In this document: positions 1 to 8,673 of the stretch, piece by piece
Numbering within the stretch: position 1 is the first letter of the stretch
Layout: every line of letters starts with the position of its first letter
Assembly (NCBI GenBank): GCA_003667245.1
Contig: RCNN01000583.1
Location: 1-32,030, forward strand
Direction: 5' to 3'
DNA: 32,030 nucleotides
DNA from: Heterostelium multicystogenum
Lineage: Eukaryota; Evosea; Eumycetozoa; Acytosteliales; Acytosteliaceae
The notes under the pieces: model-generated
Seen by the model: the letters and a program-made list of their open reading frames with translations, nothing else
Told to the model about the DNA's origin: nothing
Databases searched by the model: none
Translations under genes and position numbers: made by a program

Positions 1-1
1 C

Positions 2-94
2 CAAATTCCCTCATCTTTCTGCAATTATGCCCCGGTCAGCGTGAGCGCCAATGGCTATTACGCGAAGTATGGAGAAAATATTTTTGGCGCGTGA
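2..94 (+). CDS. C-terminal end of an unknown gene (partial)
   Basis: An open frame enters from the left edge and ends at a TGA at 92-94. It would encode about 30 residues ending in YYAKYGENIFGA. No family is recognisable from so short a tail. It is reported because the frame is open from the edge and is followed by a non-coding gap before the next gene; it could equally be chance. Confidence 0.3.
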   Translation, partial: QIPSSFCNYAPVSVSANGYYAKYGENIFGA

Positions 95-144
95 TTCGTG
101 TGTTGCGATATTCATGGTGAATTCAGGCAAGCTATCGAAACTGT

Positions 145-193
145 TATCTTCGGTAGGATTTGACGAATATGCAGACAGACTATTTTCGGTAGG
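145..193 (+). repeat. 13-bp direct repeat upstream of the 141-aa gene
   Basis: TATCTTCGGTAGG at 145-157 recurs as TATTTTCGGTAGG at 181-193, one mismatch, 36 bp apart. The second copy ends about 10 bases before the proposed TTG start at 203 and its AGG may act as part of the ribosome-binding site. A regulator site is possible but unproven. Confidence 0.3.
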
Positions 194-202
194 TGATTTT
201 AG

Positions 203-628
203 TTGATAGAGGGCCCAGAATCACACCAAGTTGATGACTGGTTGAAAGAAGCCTTGGTTCAAATCTGTTATGAGGGAATCATGACTTACTGGTGTGTTGA
301 AGGCGGACTAGATACCGAACCAGTTGGACACCGGAAGTACGGTGGAGAATGGTTTTATTCCCTTACCTCTGACGAGCAGGAAGTCCATAGGGCTGCTTTA
401 CATGGTCTACCCATCGCTATTCAGGTCGAAGGCCGCAACGGCGAAAAAGTTGGAATTGTTCATGCTGAATGCACATGCCTAAGTTGGTCGCGCTTCGAAG
501 AGGCTCTGACAGGTGAGTTAGGCGGACTCTTTATAGGAACTACCATGCCACGGAAGCAATGTGGCGTAGGTCTCGACATGCAAATCAAACAACCATCCCC
601 GTTGCTGGTATCGACAGGATCTTTGTAG
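203..628 (+). CDS. Hypothetical protein, 141 aa
   Basis: Uninterrupted frame with a TTG start preceded by AGGTGA at a suitable distance. The protein is acidic and aromatic-rich in its first half (several Trp and Tyr between residues 12 and 55), with no signal peptide and no membrane segment. Three cysteines lie in the second half, including a CTC motif. I do not recognise the family. It stands alone, with about 440 bp of apparently non-coding DNA after it. The TTG start makes the exact N-terminus uncertain; an internal ATG (residue 27) is an alternative. Confidence 0.5.
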   Translation: MIEGPESHQVDDWLKEALVQICYEGIMTYWCVEGGLDTEPVGHRKYGGEWFYSLTSDEQEVHRAALHGLPIAIQVEGRNGEKVGIVHAECTCLSWSRFEEALTGELGGLFIGTTMPRKQCGVGLDMQIKQPSPLLVSTGSL

Positions 629-1071
629 GCCACACCGAAAGTCGCCGCCGTCCTTGATTTAGGGAATGTTCGATATATTGATACTGGTGGTGTTTTTGAA
701 AACGGGGCTATTGACCATAGTTGAAATTGGCGCTCAGAAAGCCATCCATTCGATCTGATCAGGCAACAAACCCGCCGAGGATTCAGGCCTGCTGCCGGGG
801 GGCGACTCCCCCTTCCTCTCCCCTACCTCACCTGGTCCAGGTACTCATGCTCTCGTCGGTCGGCCTCCTCTGCTTCCTGGAATGGTCATACTGCTCGATA
901 GCAACTGTGGGCTATGGTGGGACGTAATATTTGGGTTTTCTAGAATCCCTTATAGGTTCTGGCCTGTAGCCGTTTGTATGGGGATACCTTAATCCTCCTA
1001 CATTCCGGCGAGATCTGGCGCGCGATTGCAGTATCAGCGCCTGCGAACAAACGAGCCGCGAGGAATCCGTA
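629..1071. other. Intergenic region, no gene seen
   Basis: About 440 bp without a convincing reading frame: the open frames here have poor starts and atypical composition. It holds a G/C-rich hairpin around 796-816 (GGGGGGCGACTCCCCC) without a following T run, so it is not a clear terminator. A GAGGA ribosome-binding site for the next gene lies at the right end, about 1060. Confidence 0.4.
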
Positions 1072-1476
1072 GTGAAAAACCATGCTTCGAATGAGCACGC
1101 TCAAAACGAGCCGATTTCTGGTGAGATTTACCACGTCACGCCAACCCGTAATCTTGAGTCCATTTCCGTGACGGTTTACGGCCGCAGATTGGACCTCGCT
1201 CCGAACTACTCGGTGAAGCCAAGGAAATGGTCTATTTCTTTGGGTCGATGCTGGCAGTAGAAGACGCACTCAGTAACTGGCTTGGTGAAGCGCTTGATGA
1301 CGAGCCTGGAGCGATTTCCGTTCTCGCCGTTGATCGCTCCGTTTTACACCTCGTTTCAGATGCGGGGTACGAGCTTGCTTGCCTTCACCTGTCCACCGGA
1401 GAACATTTCTCTCGCTTTTCAGGATGACGTGCCGGTGGATGAAAAGAATGGCCCGGTGACCGAGGGCACCTCATGA
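1072..1476 (+). pseudogene. Unknown gene, frame broken twice (134 aa if repaired)
   Basis: A GTG start follows GAGGAATCCGTA. The first frame gives residues including GEIYHVTPTRNLESI, then shifts near 1225 (an AAA run) into a frame starting around MVYFFGS, and again near 1410-1418 (a TTT/TTTT run) into the frame that ends VPVDEKNGPVTEGTS. The net length, 405 bases, is divisible by three. The start motif YHVTP.RNL.SI followed by VYFF and a SVLAVD strand resembles a family of small bacterial proteins with an ADP-ribosyltransferase-like fold, but I cannot name an activity. The stop overlaps the integrase start (1473), so the two genes may be translationally coupled. Confidence 0.45.
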
Positions 1477-2734
1477 GCAAACTGACCCCTAAGTTCGTCA
1501 AGGATGTCGACCAGCCCGGCTCCTACCAGGACGGCCGAGGGTTGATTCTTCGTGTGTCAGCTACCCTGCGGAAAAAGTTGGGTCTTTCGCTATATGCTGG
1601 CGAAGCAACGGCACGATCTAGCCCTGGGGACCTTCCCTGCCTTGAGCCTCAGAGACGCGCGGCTGGAGGCTGACAAATACCGGCTCGATATCGCACGTGC
1701 GTCGATCCAGCCGCTGAGCGTGCGAAGGTCAAAGCTGCCAAAGCCTCACGAACCACAACGAGCCACACGTTTCGGGCTTCGGCAGAAAGGTACATTCCGC
1801 ACGCATTTCATCAAGCTGGTCTAAGAAACATCACCAGCAATGGCAAAATTCACTCACGAAGCATGTCTACCCTGCCATAGGCGGATTTCGGATAGCCGAG
1901 GTCGACACGGACGATATCCTGGATGTGCTGACGCCGATCTGGAGCAAGATCCCCGTCACGGCGAACCGCGTCCGGAATCGCATAGAGCTCGTGCTCGATG
2001 CAGCGAAGGCACTGAAGCTTCGGCAAGGTGAAAACCCCGCACGGTGGCGTGGTCATCTCGACAAGCTCTTGCCCAAGCAATCGCATACGGTAGTCCCCTT
2101 CCCGTCTCCGACACCTTTACGCACTGCCGAGCTGTTGGCCAGGCTCGATTCCCTGGATGGGTCAGCAGCTCGTGCTGTTGAATTCGCAATTCTGACTGCG
2201 ACCCGTAACCAAGAGGTGAGCGGGGCCCAGTGGCCGGAAATAGATTGGGAGGAGAAAATCTGGTACATCCCAGCAGAACGCATGAAAGCGGGCAAGGCTC
2301 ATCGGGTACCCCTTACGGAGCAAATGCTCGAGGTGCTACGGCAGCAGGTCGGAAAGCATGACAAATGGATATTTCTCAACTCCTGGCGAACAGGCCCTAT
2401 TCCCGGCAATGCCATGGCAAGGGTGCTCGATCAGCTCCAGGTCGATGGCGTCGTACCGCATGGGTTCAGATCTACTTTTCGGACGTGGGCCGCAGAAGAA
2501 ACCGATCACCAGCGAGAGGTTTGCGAAATGGCTCTCGCGCATACCCTCAACAGTAAGGTTGAAGCAGCATATAACCGAGGTGACTTGCTGGATAAGCGTC
2601 GCGCCCTGATGAAGGATTGGGGGGACTTTCTTGTCGCCAACGCTCCTCAGGTGCAAGGTGAGGTATCGGATCTGGTTTCGGAGCTTGCCCCTGATGCTGG
2701 GTCAGATCTGGCCAAGGTTCTGCCGGCCGCTTGA
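1473..2734 (+). pseudogene. P4-type tyrosine site-specific integrase, frame broken three times
   Basis: This enzyme family inserts and excises genomic islands. The N-terminus (LTPKFVKDV, DGRGLIL, KSWVFRY, LALGTFPALSL) is the DUF4102 arm-binding domain. The frame from 1823 on carries the core-binding and catalytic domains: NPARWRGHLDKLLP, then the active-site Arg in ILTATRNQEVSGAQW, the HGFRSTFRTW box (His and Arg), LAHTL (His) and the nucleophile Tyr in EAAYNRGDLLDKRR. Single-base shifts lie near 1571 (AAAAA, one A too many), near 1700, and near 1818. Correcting them gives 420 residues, the normal family length, so all catalytic residues are present. No attachment site or tRNA is visible beside it. 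The breaks look like sequence errors rather than decay. Confidence 0.85.
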
Positions 2735-2836
2735 CCACCGAGGTGAGGGGCGCTCTGCCAGAAGCGCCCTAATAACAACCAATTTTGCCTGAACTGTGCC
2801 CCCCTCCCTCGCAGTTCCTATATTTCATAGGTGAGA
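2735..2836. other. Convergent intergenic gap
   Basis: About 100 bp between the integrase stop and the convergent minus-strand gene. An inverted pair near 2739-2770 (GGCGCTCTGCCAGAAGCGCC: GGCGCT and AGCGCC arms) forms a hairpin that could serve as a terminator, though the following T run is weak. Confidence 0.35.
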
Positions 2837-4135
2837 TCAGAATGGAAGTTTCTGCTCCACCACCATAGCTGTGGCGTTGTACTTCCTGCCGATCCGGAAT
2901 GTGTCCCCCATAGTCGTGATAGTACGACCACGAAGATCGGTCGCTTTCTTGTCCTCAGCCAGGAAGCGCATGGCATCGGCAATCCGGTGCGCGAGCTTGC
3001 CGATCGCCTGGTTGTATCGGTCAGCACTACGACCGATCTCCAGGGCAGCATCCAAGGTTGCACCATGCAACAGGGCGTCGGCCACCCACTCACCGACCTC
3101 TTTAGCCGTGTCGTGATCGTTCTTGCGGTCTGCGACCTTACCGAGCAGATAGAACAGAAAATCGTCGTCACGGTTCGCCGCCCACCCGTTGATGAAGTGG
3201 CACTCCATCTGGAACACGTCGAACAACGAGTAGAGGGTGCCATCCGACAGCATGGACAGTTCTGGGTAGAGAGCTCGCAGCTGCGGGAATTCTTCCTCCC
3301 CGTACTCCGGCACCTCATCCGTCGGGTCGTTCAGCGTTTCCAGGCGCAGGCCGGCAGCCTGGGCCCAGACCTCTGCAGCTCGTTCTTGAGCATGCTTGGC
3401 GGCATGAGCGATATCGCCACGCCACTTCGCTTCAGTTTCCTTCACGGCGTTGAACATCACCTCCGAGACTGGCTCAAAGCCCGCCTCGAACTCGACGTTA
3501 CCCAGCGCCGTGTAGACCCAGCCTTCAGCCGCCGGCCCTTCGGGGATTTCAGGCCGGGCCGGCAGCAGCGCCAGATCCAAGGGATCGCGCAGCGTCATCG
3601 GCTGCCCGCGATAGGTGAAGTCACCACTACCAGGGAGAACACCACCCACCAGTAGGTTGGCGAACGCGGCTTTCACGTCGCCCTCCTCCTGGAAATCCCC
3701 CGGCATTCGAGCATTGAAGGGGCGGTGCAGGATTAAGCGGCCAGTCGCCCGAGATTCAAGGGTGGCTGTGTCCATCGCCGCAAGAGTTTCCGTTTGGTAG
3801 GGAACCGGCACTACTCCCCAGGCCTCGACGGCTTCCTTGGCAGAAACAGTTGCTTCGGCAATCAAGCTGAGAGCCAGTTCTTCGACCGTTAAGCTGCGGG
3901 CCATCTCTTGCAGCTGTGCATGCGGCTGCTCCTTCTGGCGCTCTTTCACCAGGTGTACCAGCTTGTCGAAGACAAACACCTTCCCGTCATTGACCAGGTA
4001 GGTTGCATTAGGTACGCCAGACACCTTTCGCAACTCTTCCTTCAGCGTGTCATTCAGCCCCCCCAAAAAGTTGCTGTACTCGTCCACGAACAGCATCCGC
4101 AGTGGCTCAGTTTTGACGTGTTTGTCGTCAGACAT
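2837..4135 (-). CDS. Hypothetical protein, 432 aa
   Basis: Complete frame; the ATG at 4135 follows AAAGGAAT at a good distance. The sequence is soluble, mostly helical and acidic, without signal peptide or membrane segment. The C-terminal half is Ala/Asp/Trp-rich (FINGWAANRDDDFLFYLLGKVADR, in part) and the last 60 residues include a short helical bundle ending VVEQKLPF. No catalytic motif or domain is recognisable to me. It is the second gene of a two-gene operon, 65 bp after the 161-aa gene. The frame is intact although many neighbours are broken. Function unknown. Confidence 0.7.
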   Translation of the reverse strand: MSDDKHVKTEPLRMLFVDEYSNFLGGLNDTLKEELRKVSGVPNATYLVNDGKVFVFDKLVHLVKERQKEQPHAQLQEMARSLTVEELALSLIAEATVSAKEAVEAWGVVPVPYQTETLAAMDTATLESRATGRLILHRPFNARMPGDFQEEGDVKAAFANLLVGGVLPGSGDFTYRGQPMTLRDPLDLALLPARPEIPEGPAAEGWVYTALGNVEFEAGFEPVSEVMFNAVKETEAKWRGDIAHAAKHAQERAAEVWAQAAGLRLETLNDPTDEVPEYGEEEFPQLRALYPELSMLSDGTLYSLFDVFQMECHFINGWAANRDDDFLFYLLGKVADRKNDHDTAKEVGEWVADALLHGATLDAALEIGRSADRYNQAIGKLAHRIADAMRFLAEDKKATDLRGRTITTMGDTFRIGRKYNATAMVVEQKLPF

Positions 4136-4200
4136 GACTCAATTCCTTTCCAGTGCCTCAATGGGCATAAACGGTGACCAGTTACCCGCCGAGCAATAAT

Positions 4201-4686
4201 TCATTCGCTGGCTTGGCCGAAAGAGGTGCCTCGAATATTGTTGGCCTCGTCGCAGATCCGGGCAACCTCCAGCATCGCTTTCAGCGCTCGCTCCTCCGTT
4301 TCCTTCGTGGCGAATGCAATCATGAACCCATGCAGCAGGCCTGCGAGCATTGCCCCACTGTCCGCAACGTTACGGTTCCCTGCCACGGCGGAAAATTGCT
4401 CCAGAAGGGGAGCAGGTGCCTTCAGAAGAAATTCCTGCCCGAGGGATTTTCCGATACTTGCCGCATGGACACACTGGTGAGCCAAGGCTTCTTCAGGCGA
4501 CATCGGTGTACCGTCATAATGCTCGAATGACGCCTTTACATGGTTGCGACCGTGCATGCCGGCGGCGATGCTTTCAGCTCCCTGGCGGATCTTCTCAACT
4601 GCAATACTGGCTATGCTGAAGTCTGTTTGCGCTTCATCCATAACCGCGGCCAACAGGCGTTCATCGACATTTTCAGTGCTATCCAT
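4201..4686 (-). CDS. Hypothetical protein, 161 aa
   Basis: Complete frame with a strong ribosome-binding site (GGAGG, seven bases before ATG). The protein is Ala/Glu-rich and predicted helical, with a hydrophobic stretch around residues 109-124 (SGAMLAGLLHGFMIAFA) that could be a buried or amphipathic helix rather than a clear transmembrane segment. It precedes the 432-aa gene in the same direction and probably shares its promoter, which would lie in 4687-4760. No family recognised. Confidence 0.65.
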   Translation of the reverse strand: MDSTENVDERLLAAVMDEAQTDFSIASIAVEKIRQGAESIAAGMHGRNHVKASFEHYDGTPMSPEEALAHQCVHAASIGKSLGQEFLLKAPAPLLEQFSAVAGNRNVADSGAMLAGLLHGFMIAFATKETEERALKAMLEVARICDEANNIRGTSFGQASE

Positions 4687-4956
4687 TTGATCCTCCGTTG
4701 ATAATTATTTACCTCCATTTCAAGTTCGCAGTATCCGTCCGGCCAAGTCATCTACTCAGTCCCGCATAACCATGGTAGCGCCCCGCCCACTACAACCAAT
4801 TGGGCGACCAACACATTTGGGTTGTATACCCGTGCTTGGCTTAAGGCGCCGTTAGCTTATCTCGGCCCATCTCGTGGGATGCGAAGAGCATTCGGATGGC
4901 CAGCATTGCGCCTGTTAAAAACTGCCGTAATACCTAGGGCTTCATACAGCCCCCGG
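4687..4956. other. Intergenic region upstream of the IS3 element
   Basis: About 270 bp with no credible reading frame. The promoter of the minus-strand pair should lie in its left part, where the sequence is AT-rich (ATAATTATTTACC around 4699). The right part is flank to the IS3-family left end at 4957. Confidence 0.4.
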
Positions 4957-5024
4957 TGTCAGGATAGTTGTCGCCTCTCCGATTTTTCCTAAAAAAGCAT
5001 ATCGGGGGCGGAAAGAGACTGGTC

Positions 5025-5528
5025 GTGCCGTACTATTCACCTGAACGCAGAGCCGCATTACTTAAAATGCTGCTTCCCCCGCTGAACCTGTCGATGGCCG
5101 AGGTTTCCCGGCGCGAAGGGGTCAGCGAAATGTCTTTGTCCAACTGGCGCAAGCAGCTCAGTTCTGAAGGAAATGCAGTGTCCGAAAACAAGCCGTTGAC
5201 CGAGAACTGGTCAGCCGAAACCAAGTTTGCTGTCGTGCTTGAAGCCGCCGGTTTGTCCGAGATCGACCTCGGCGAGTATTGCCGCCGCAAAGGTCTTTAC
5301 CCCGAACAAATCACGGCTTGGCGACAAGCTTTTATCACCGGCCAGAAATCGACAAAGGCTCAGCAAAAAGAAGATCGCGAGCAATCTCGCAAGGACAAGA
5401 AACGCATCCAGGAACTTGAGCGCGAACTGCGCCGCAAAGACAAGGCGCTCGCTGAAACAGCCGCGTTGTTGGTGCTGCGAAAAAAGCTCAACGACTACTG
5501 GGGGACGAACGACAACGAGGACAACTAA
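5025..5528 (+). CDS. IS3-family transposase OrfA
   Basis: OrfA supplies DNA binding for the transposase. The GTG at 5025 begins a VPYYSPERRAALL N-terminus typical of this group; an upstream TTG at 4968 lies inside the left inverted repeat and is less likely. Two helix-turn-helix-like segments are visible (LSMAEVSRREGVSEMSLSNW and LSEIDLGEYCRRKGLYPEQI), followed by a highly charged coiled coil from about residue 110 (KEDREQSRKDKKRIQELERE), the usual multimerisation leucine zipper. The slippery heptamer at 5480-5486 is near its 3' end and allows fusion to OrfB. Confidence 0.85.
   Translation: MPYYSPERRAALLKMLLPPLNLSMAEVSRREGVSEMSLSNWRKQLSSEGNAVSENKPLTENWSAETKFAVVLEAAGLSEIDLGEYCRRKGLYPEQITAWRQAFITGQKSTKAQQKEDREQSRKDKKRIQELERELRRKDKALAETAALLVLRKKLNDYWGTNDNEDN
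5480..5486 (+). promoter_or_regulatory. Programmed -1 frameshift heptamer A AAA AAG
   Basis: In the OrfA frame the codons read CGA AAA AAG, giving the classic slippery A AAA AAG. After a one-base backward slip the frame starting GCT at 5486 is open for 16 codons and runs directly into the OrfB frame at 5534. This is the standard route to the IS3-family OrfAB transposase. Confidence 0.75.
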
Positions 5529-5533
5529 CATCT

Positions 5534-6580
5534 TTGCCAGAGCGCCAGTTAATCGTTGCCTGGCTGGGTAGCGCGGTGGCGGCAGGAGCCAGAAAAATCA
5601 GGGCGTGCCAGGAAATCGGTCTATCGCTGCGGACTTTGCAACGTTGGACTGAAACAGAGGTTATCCAGGCCGATGCCCGAACGATTGTCACACGGCCAAC
5701 ACCGCGAAATGCACTGAGCGAAGTCGAGCGTCAGACCATTGTGACGCTGTGTAACAGCCCGGAGTACGCCCACTTGCCGCCGAGCCAGATCGTGCCGCGG
5801 CTGGCCGATCAAGGGCGTTATGTGGCGTCGGAGGCGACGTTTTATCGCGTTCTACGTGCGGCAGGCCAACAACAACATCGAGGCCGCAGCCAGCGGCCCA
5901 GAAGGCACGCAGCACCGACAACGCATGCGGCCAAAGCGCCCAATCAGGTGTGGTCGTGGGACATCACGTATCTGCCCTCGCCGATACGCGGAAAGTATTA
6001 CTACCTCTATCTGATCGAGGATATTTACAGCCGCAAGGCCGTGGGCTGGGAGGTCTACGACGCGGAAAGCGGTGAAAAAGCCGCCGCGCTGCTGCAACGC
6101 AGCGTGATCGGTGAGCAGTGTTTACACGAACCGCTGGTGCTGCACTCGGACAACGGAGCGCCGATGAAATCGGTGACGCTGCTGAGCAAGATGTACGACC
6201 TGGGCATCACGCCTTCGCGGGGCCGACCGCGTGTGAGCAACGACAATCCCTACTCGGAGTCGCTGTTTAGAACGCTGAAATACTGCCCGCAATGGCCGCT
6301 GGATGGTTTTGCCAGTCTGGATGCTGCTCGGGCTTGGGTGAGGAATTTTATGCGGTGGTACAACAACGAGCACCGACATAGCCGCATCCGGTTCGTCACA
6401 CCGGCTGAGCGGCATCGAGGGCTGGACCATCAGGTCTTGGCCCGGCGACATGAGTTGTACGAACGAGCCAAGGAAAACAAACCGGAGCGGTGGTCAGGCC
6501 GGACGCGTAACTGGGAACCGATCGGCACCGTGTTGTTGAACCCGGATCGAGAGCAACAGAACGAGAAAATGGCGGCATAG
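5534..6580 (+). CDS. IS3-family transposase OrfB (DDE integrase core)
   Basis: Catalytic part of the transposase, 348 residues from a TTG at 5534 but probably made mainly as OrfAB by frameshifting. An HTH-like start (GLSLRTLQRW) is followed by the HTH_21/rve arrangement. The DDE triad is visible: Asp in VWSWDITYLPSP, Asp in LHSDNGAPMKS and Glu in NDNPYSESLFRTLKY. The end has WYNNEHRHSRIRFVTPAERH, the normal IS3 signature. Uninterrupted. It lies in tandem with OrfA, six bases after its stop. Confidence 0.92.
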   Translation: MPERQLIVAWLGSAVAAGARKIRACQEIGLSLRTLQRWTETEVIQADARTIVTRPTPRNALSEVERQTIVTLCNSPEYAHLPPSQIVPRLADQGRYVASEATFYRVLRAAGQQQHRGRSQRPRRHAAPTTHAAKAPNQVWSWDITYLPSPIRGKYYYLYLIEDIYSRKAVGWEVYDAESGEKAAALLQRSVIGEQCLHEPLVLHSDNGAPMKSVTLLSKMYDLGITPSRGRPRVSNDNPYSESLFRTLKYCPQWPLDGFASLDAARAWVRNFMRWYNNEHRHSRIRFVTPAERHRGLDHQVLARRHELYERAKENKPERWSGRTRNWEPIGTVLLNPDREQQNEKMAA

Positions 6581-6611
6581 TTAGACGGTTGACGCGACAA
6601 CTACCTTGAAA

Positions 6612-7484
6612 AATGCCGACAGCGTTGGTAAACGTTGTTCAAAAAGCAATCCAAATAGGGTCGCGAAAAGAGATTCTAGAGCAATTAGTTGCCCCGAAAG
6701 CACCATGGTAAATACCGAGACGCTTTGTTCCACGCCCATGCCCCCAATACGGACGACAAAATTGCAATTAGAAATGCCCACACATAAAGGCCTCCAGCGT
6801 TGGCAAAGCTAGCGCCTCGGGAAGGCATTTCAAAAAGGTTAAACGCGTATCCCAAGGGCATCAGCAGAAGCATACCCAGCGCGCTCCCGACCATCATGAG
6901 TCCTGTCCACGCGCTTGTTGAATGTTCTGAGATTTTGCTGAGACCTTTTGGTTCAGCACACTGAACGCTAACCAAAACGCCACGGCACAAACAGAAAAAA
7001 GCACCCCGAACACGGCTGTGCCTTGCGGGGCGAGCTGGGTTTCATTAGCCATAACATTGATGAGCAGCAGGCCGAATATCAGCATGCACAAAGGCAATGC
7101 CAATTTTCGCCACGCCAAGATCTTGCTTTGCGCATTTCCAAGCAGAGCCAGCAGCACAGGCACCACCGCGATGAATGCAGGTGTCAGGACGGGGCCGCTG
7201 ATCTTGACACCGCATGCAATGCAGACGCTGTATCCTAGATAGCCTATGGCTCCCAGTGCCAACGCCATCGTCCGCATAGGAAGTGTCAGCCCTCGAACGT
7301 TGGTGCGGTCGGCGATCATCCAAACGATTCCGACTACTCCAACGATCATGAATTTGACTGCCAGAAAGTCAAATATGCTGTAGTTCCCAGTGACATACGG
7401 AACGATAAAATTCGAACCCCAGCATAATGTTGCAAATACCGCAAAAAATATGCCGAGGACAAAAGGATGAGCTGATGTGTTCAT
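6612..7484 (-). pseudogene. EamA/DMT-family transporter, 3' end cut by IS3 element
   Basis: Drug/metabolite-type exporter of the inner membrane. The start ATG at 7484 follows GGAG. The first frame holds about six hydrophobic helices (GIFFAVFATLCWGSNFIVPY; GLTLPMRTMALALGAIGYLG; LTPAFIAVVPVLLALLG). Single-base shifts occur near 6935 (AAAA, one A short) and near 6705 (CC, one C short); the frame then continues with MVLSGQLIALESLFATLFGL, typical of the second EamA repeat. The gene ends at the right inverted repeat of the IS3 element, losing its last transmembrane part. Divergent from a LysR gene, a common pairing for exporters. Confidence 0.8.
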
Positions 7485-7569
7485 AGGCGACTCCAAGGCT
7501 GGTAATCGCAATTTTGAACGTTTCCGAATGTATGCTACAAACGAGTTATCAGCCCTCAATGCATAATCC
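7485..7569. promoter_or_regulatory. Divergent promoter region of EamA and LysR genes
   Basis: The 85 bp between the two start codons must hold both promoters and any LysR operator. LysR-type regulators usually bind a T-N11-A palindrome in such a gap; no single site stands out clearly. The assignment is from gene arrangement. Confidence 0.45.
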
Positions 7570-8491
7570 ATGGTTATGAATTTACTCGGTAAGTCACTTC
7601 CGCCACTCGCTAGCTTGTTACCTTTTGAGGCGGCCGCCCGCCTGGAAAGCTTTTCACGAGCTGCTGACGAACTCCATATCACTCAAGCAGCAGTAAGCCG
7701 ACAGATTCGAGGGCTTGAGGAGGATCTTGGTGTAGCACTCTTCGACAGGCGCAATCGTGCGGTCTTTTTAACGCCAGAAGGACGGCAGCTTGGGCTTGTC
7801 GTGAATGCCGCGTTAAACCAAATAGGCTCAGTCGCTGAGAGCTTGCGAGGCGCGGCCCGTCGGCATCAGGTCGTATTGCTCTGCCAGCTTTGTGAAGCGT
7901 TCTACTGGCTAATGCCGCGCCTTTCTCGCTTCCACCAACGCCATCCGGATATTGAGATTCAAGTCGTTACCACTACCCAACCGTTGACGGAATTCGGCGG
8001 TCATTTCGACGTTGCTCTCCAGAGCACTGGTCGAGCAAGCGGATTAAATCACCTGTTATTCACGGCTTCTGACGAAGTGTTCCCCGTGTGCAGTCCCGAT
8101 TATCTGAGTAATCAAGAGGACGCATTGAAAGTCACAGATTTGGTACACCACACGCTCTTGCACCACCGGGCTACGCCTCCTCATTTGATGGAGTGGGACA
8201 GTTGGCTAGCCGAGTACGGCATCGTTCTGGATGGCCGCACCAAAAAATCGTCATTTCGACAGTTACCCGATGATGCTTCAAGCCGCAGTGGAAGGACATG
8301 GTATTGCAGTCGGCTGGGCTCGAACTGCCGGGAGATTGGTTGAAAGCGGGGACTTGACCAAGCCTTGCGCTGAAAGCGTGTTTTTACCGCAAGCGATATC
8401 TGTTTTTAAACGCCCTGTTGTTACCGAGCGAAGAGAAACCAACTCGCTGATAGAGTGGCTCAGGATTGAACTGTTAGAGGCGATAGATTAG
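7570..8491 (+). CDS. LysR-family transcriptional regulator, one frameshift
   Basis: GcvA-like LysR regulator, 306 residues once one base is corrected. The N-terminal winged helix shows FEAAARLESFSRAADELHIT, QAAVSRQIRGLEEDLGVALF and DRRNRAVFLTPEGRQL. The substrate-binding domain follows (LLHHRATPPHLMEWDSWL). The frame breaks near 8250 in a run of six A (five expected) and continues as RHFDSYPMMLQAAVEGHGIA to the TAG at 8489-8491. It probably controls the divergent EamA exporter, as is usual for such pairs. The start could be either of two ATG codons two codons apart. Confidence 0.85.
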
Positions 8492-8580
8492 GCGCACGAG
8501 ATCCCTGATCGAAACTTGACTGATTCGACTACTGGTTGCCACCTATGCGGTAGCAACTCGGCGATCTCACTCGCTCGCTG
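8492..8580 (-). pseudogene. 3' fragment of IS66 tnpC, separated by IS21
   Basis: On the minus strand, the bases beyond the IS21 left end read on in the tnpC frame: QRASEIAELLPHRWQP, the usual C-terminal motif of IS66 TnpC. Removing IS21 and one copy of the CTCGCTG duplication joins it exactly to RLPTQR at 11222. The natural stop is not clear, because the frame runs on to 8488 over the LysR stop codon. Confidence 0.75.
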
Positions 8581-8586
8581 TGCGGA

Positions 8587-8627
8587 TTTCGGTGAACGTG
8601 ACCGAGCGTTTCGCTAATACGTGACCG
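8587..8627. repeat. IS21 copy 1 left-end IstA-type repeats
   Basis: Two direct copies of the motif TTTCG(G/C)T-N-A..CGTGACCG at 8587-8604 and 8609-8627. The same motif recurs at the right end, as expected of the multiple transposase-binding repeats of IS21-family ends. Confidence 0.8.
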
Positions 8628-8673
8628 GTGCTTCCACCCCGGTTGCGCGGGTTCTGGATTGTAATCGCATCGG

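Larger units (their letters stand above)
4957..6611 (+). mobile_element. IS3-family insertion sequence
   Basis: Two overlapping-frame transposase genes lie between imperfect inverted repeats: TGTCAGGATAGTTGTCGC at 4957-4974 and, on the other strand, TTTCAAGGTAGTTGTCGC at 6594-6611 (15 of 18 match). The expected outermost CA is missing on the right, where the sequence runs on as AAAA, and no target duplication is apparent, so the right tip may be eroded or rearranged. The right end lies within the 3' part of an EamA-type transporter gene. Confidence 0.8.

Noticed and set aside
721..927. Plus-strand 68-codon frame in the first intergenic region
   Set aside because: TTG start without a ribosome-binding site, Pro/Ser-rich with no family match.
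1473..2734. Reading the integrase as a decayed relic
   Set aside because: Three single-base corrections give a full 420-aa protein with every catalytic residue, so error is more likely than decay.
2831..3655. Plus-strand 274-codon frame opposite the 432-aa gene
   Set aside because: Shadow of the minus-strand gene, which has a good start and ribosome-binding site and an operon partner.
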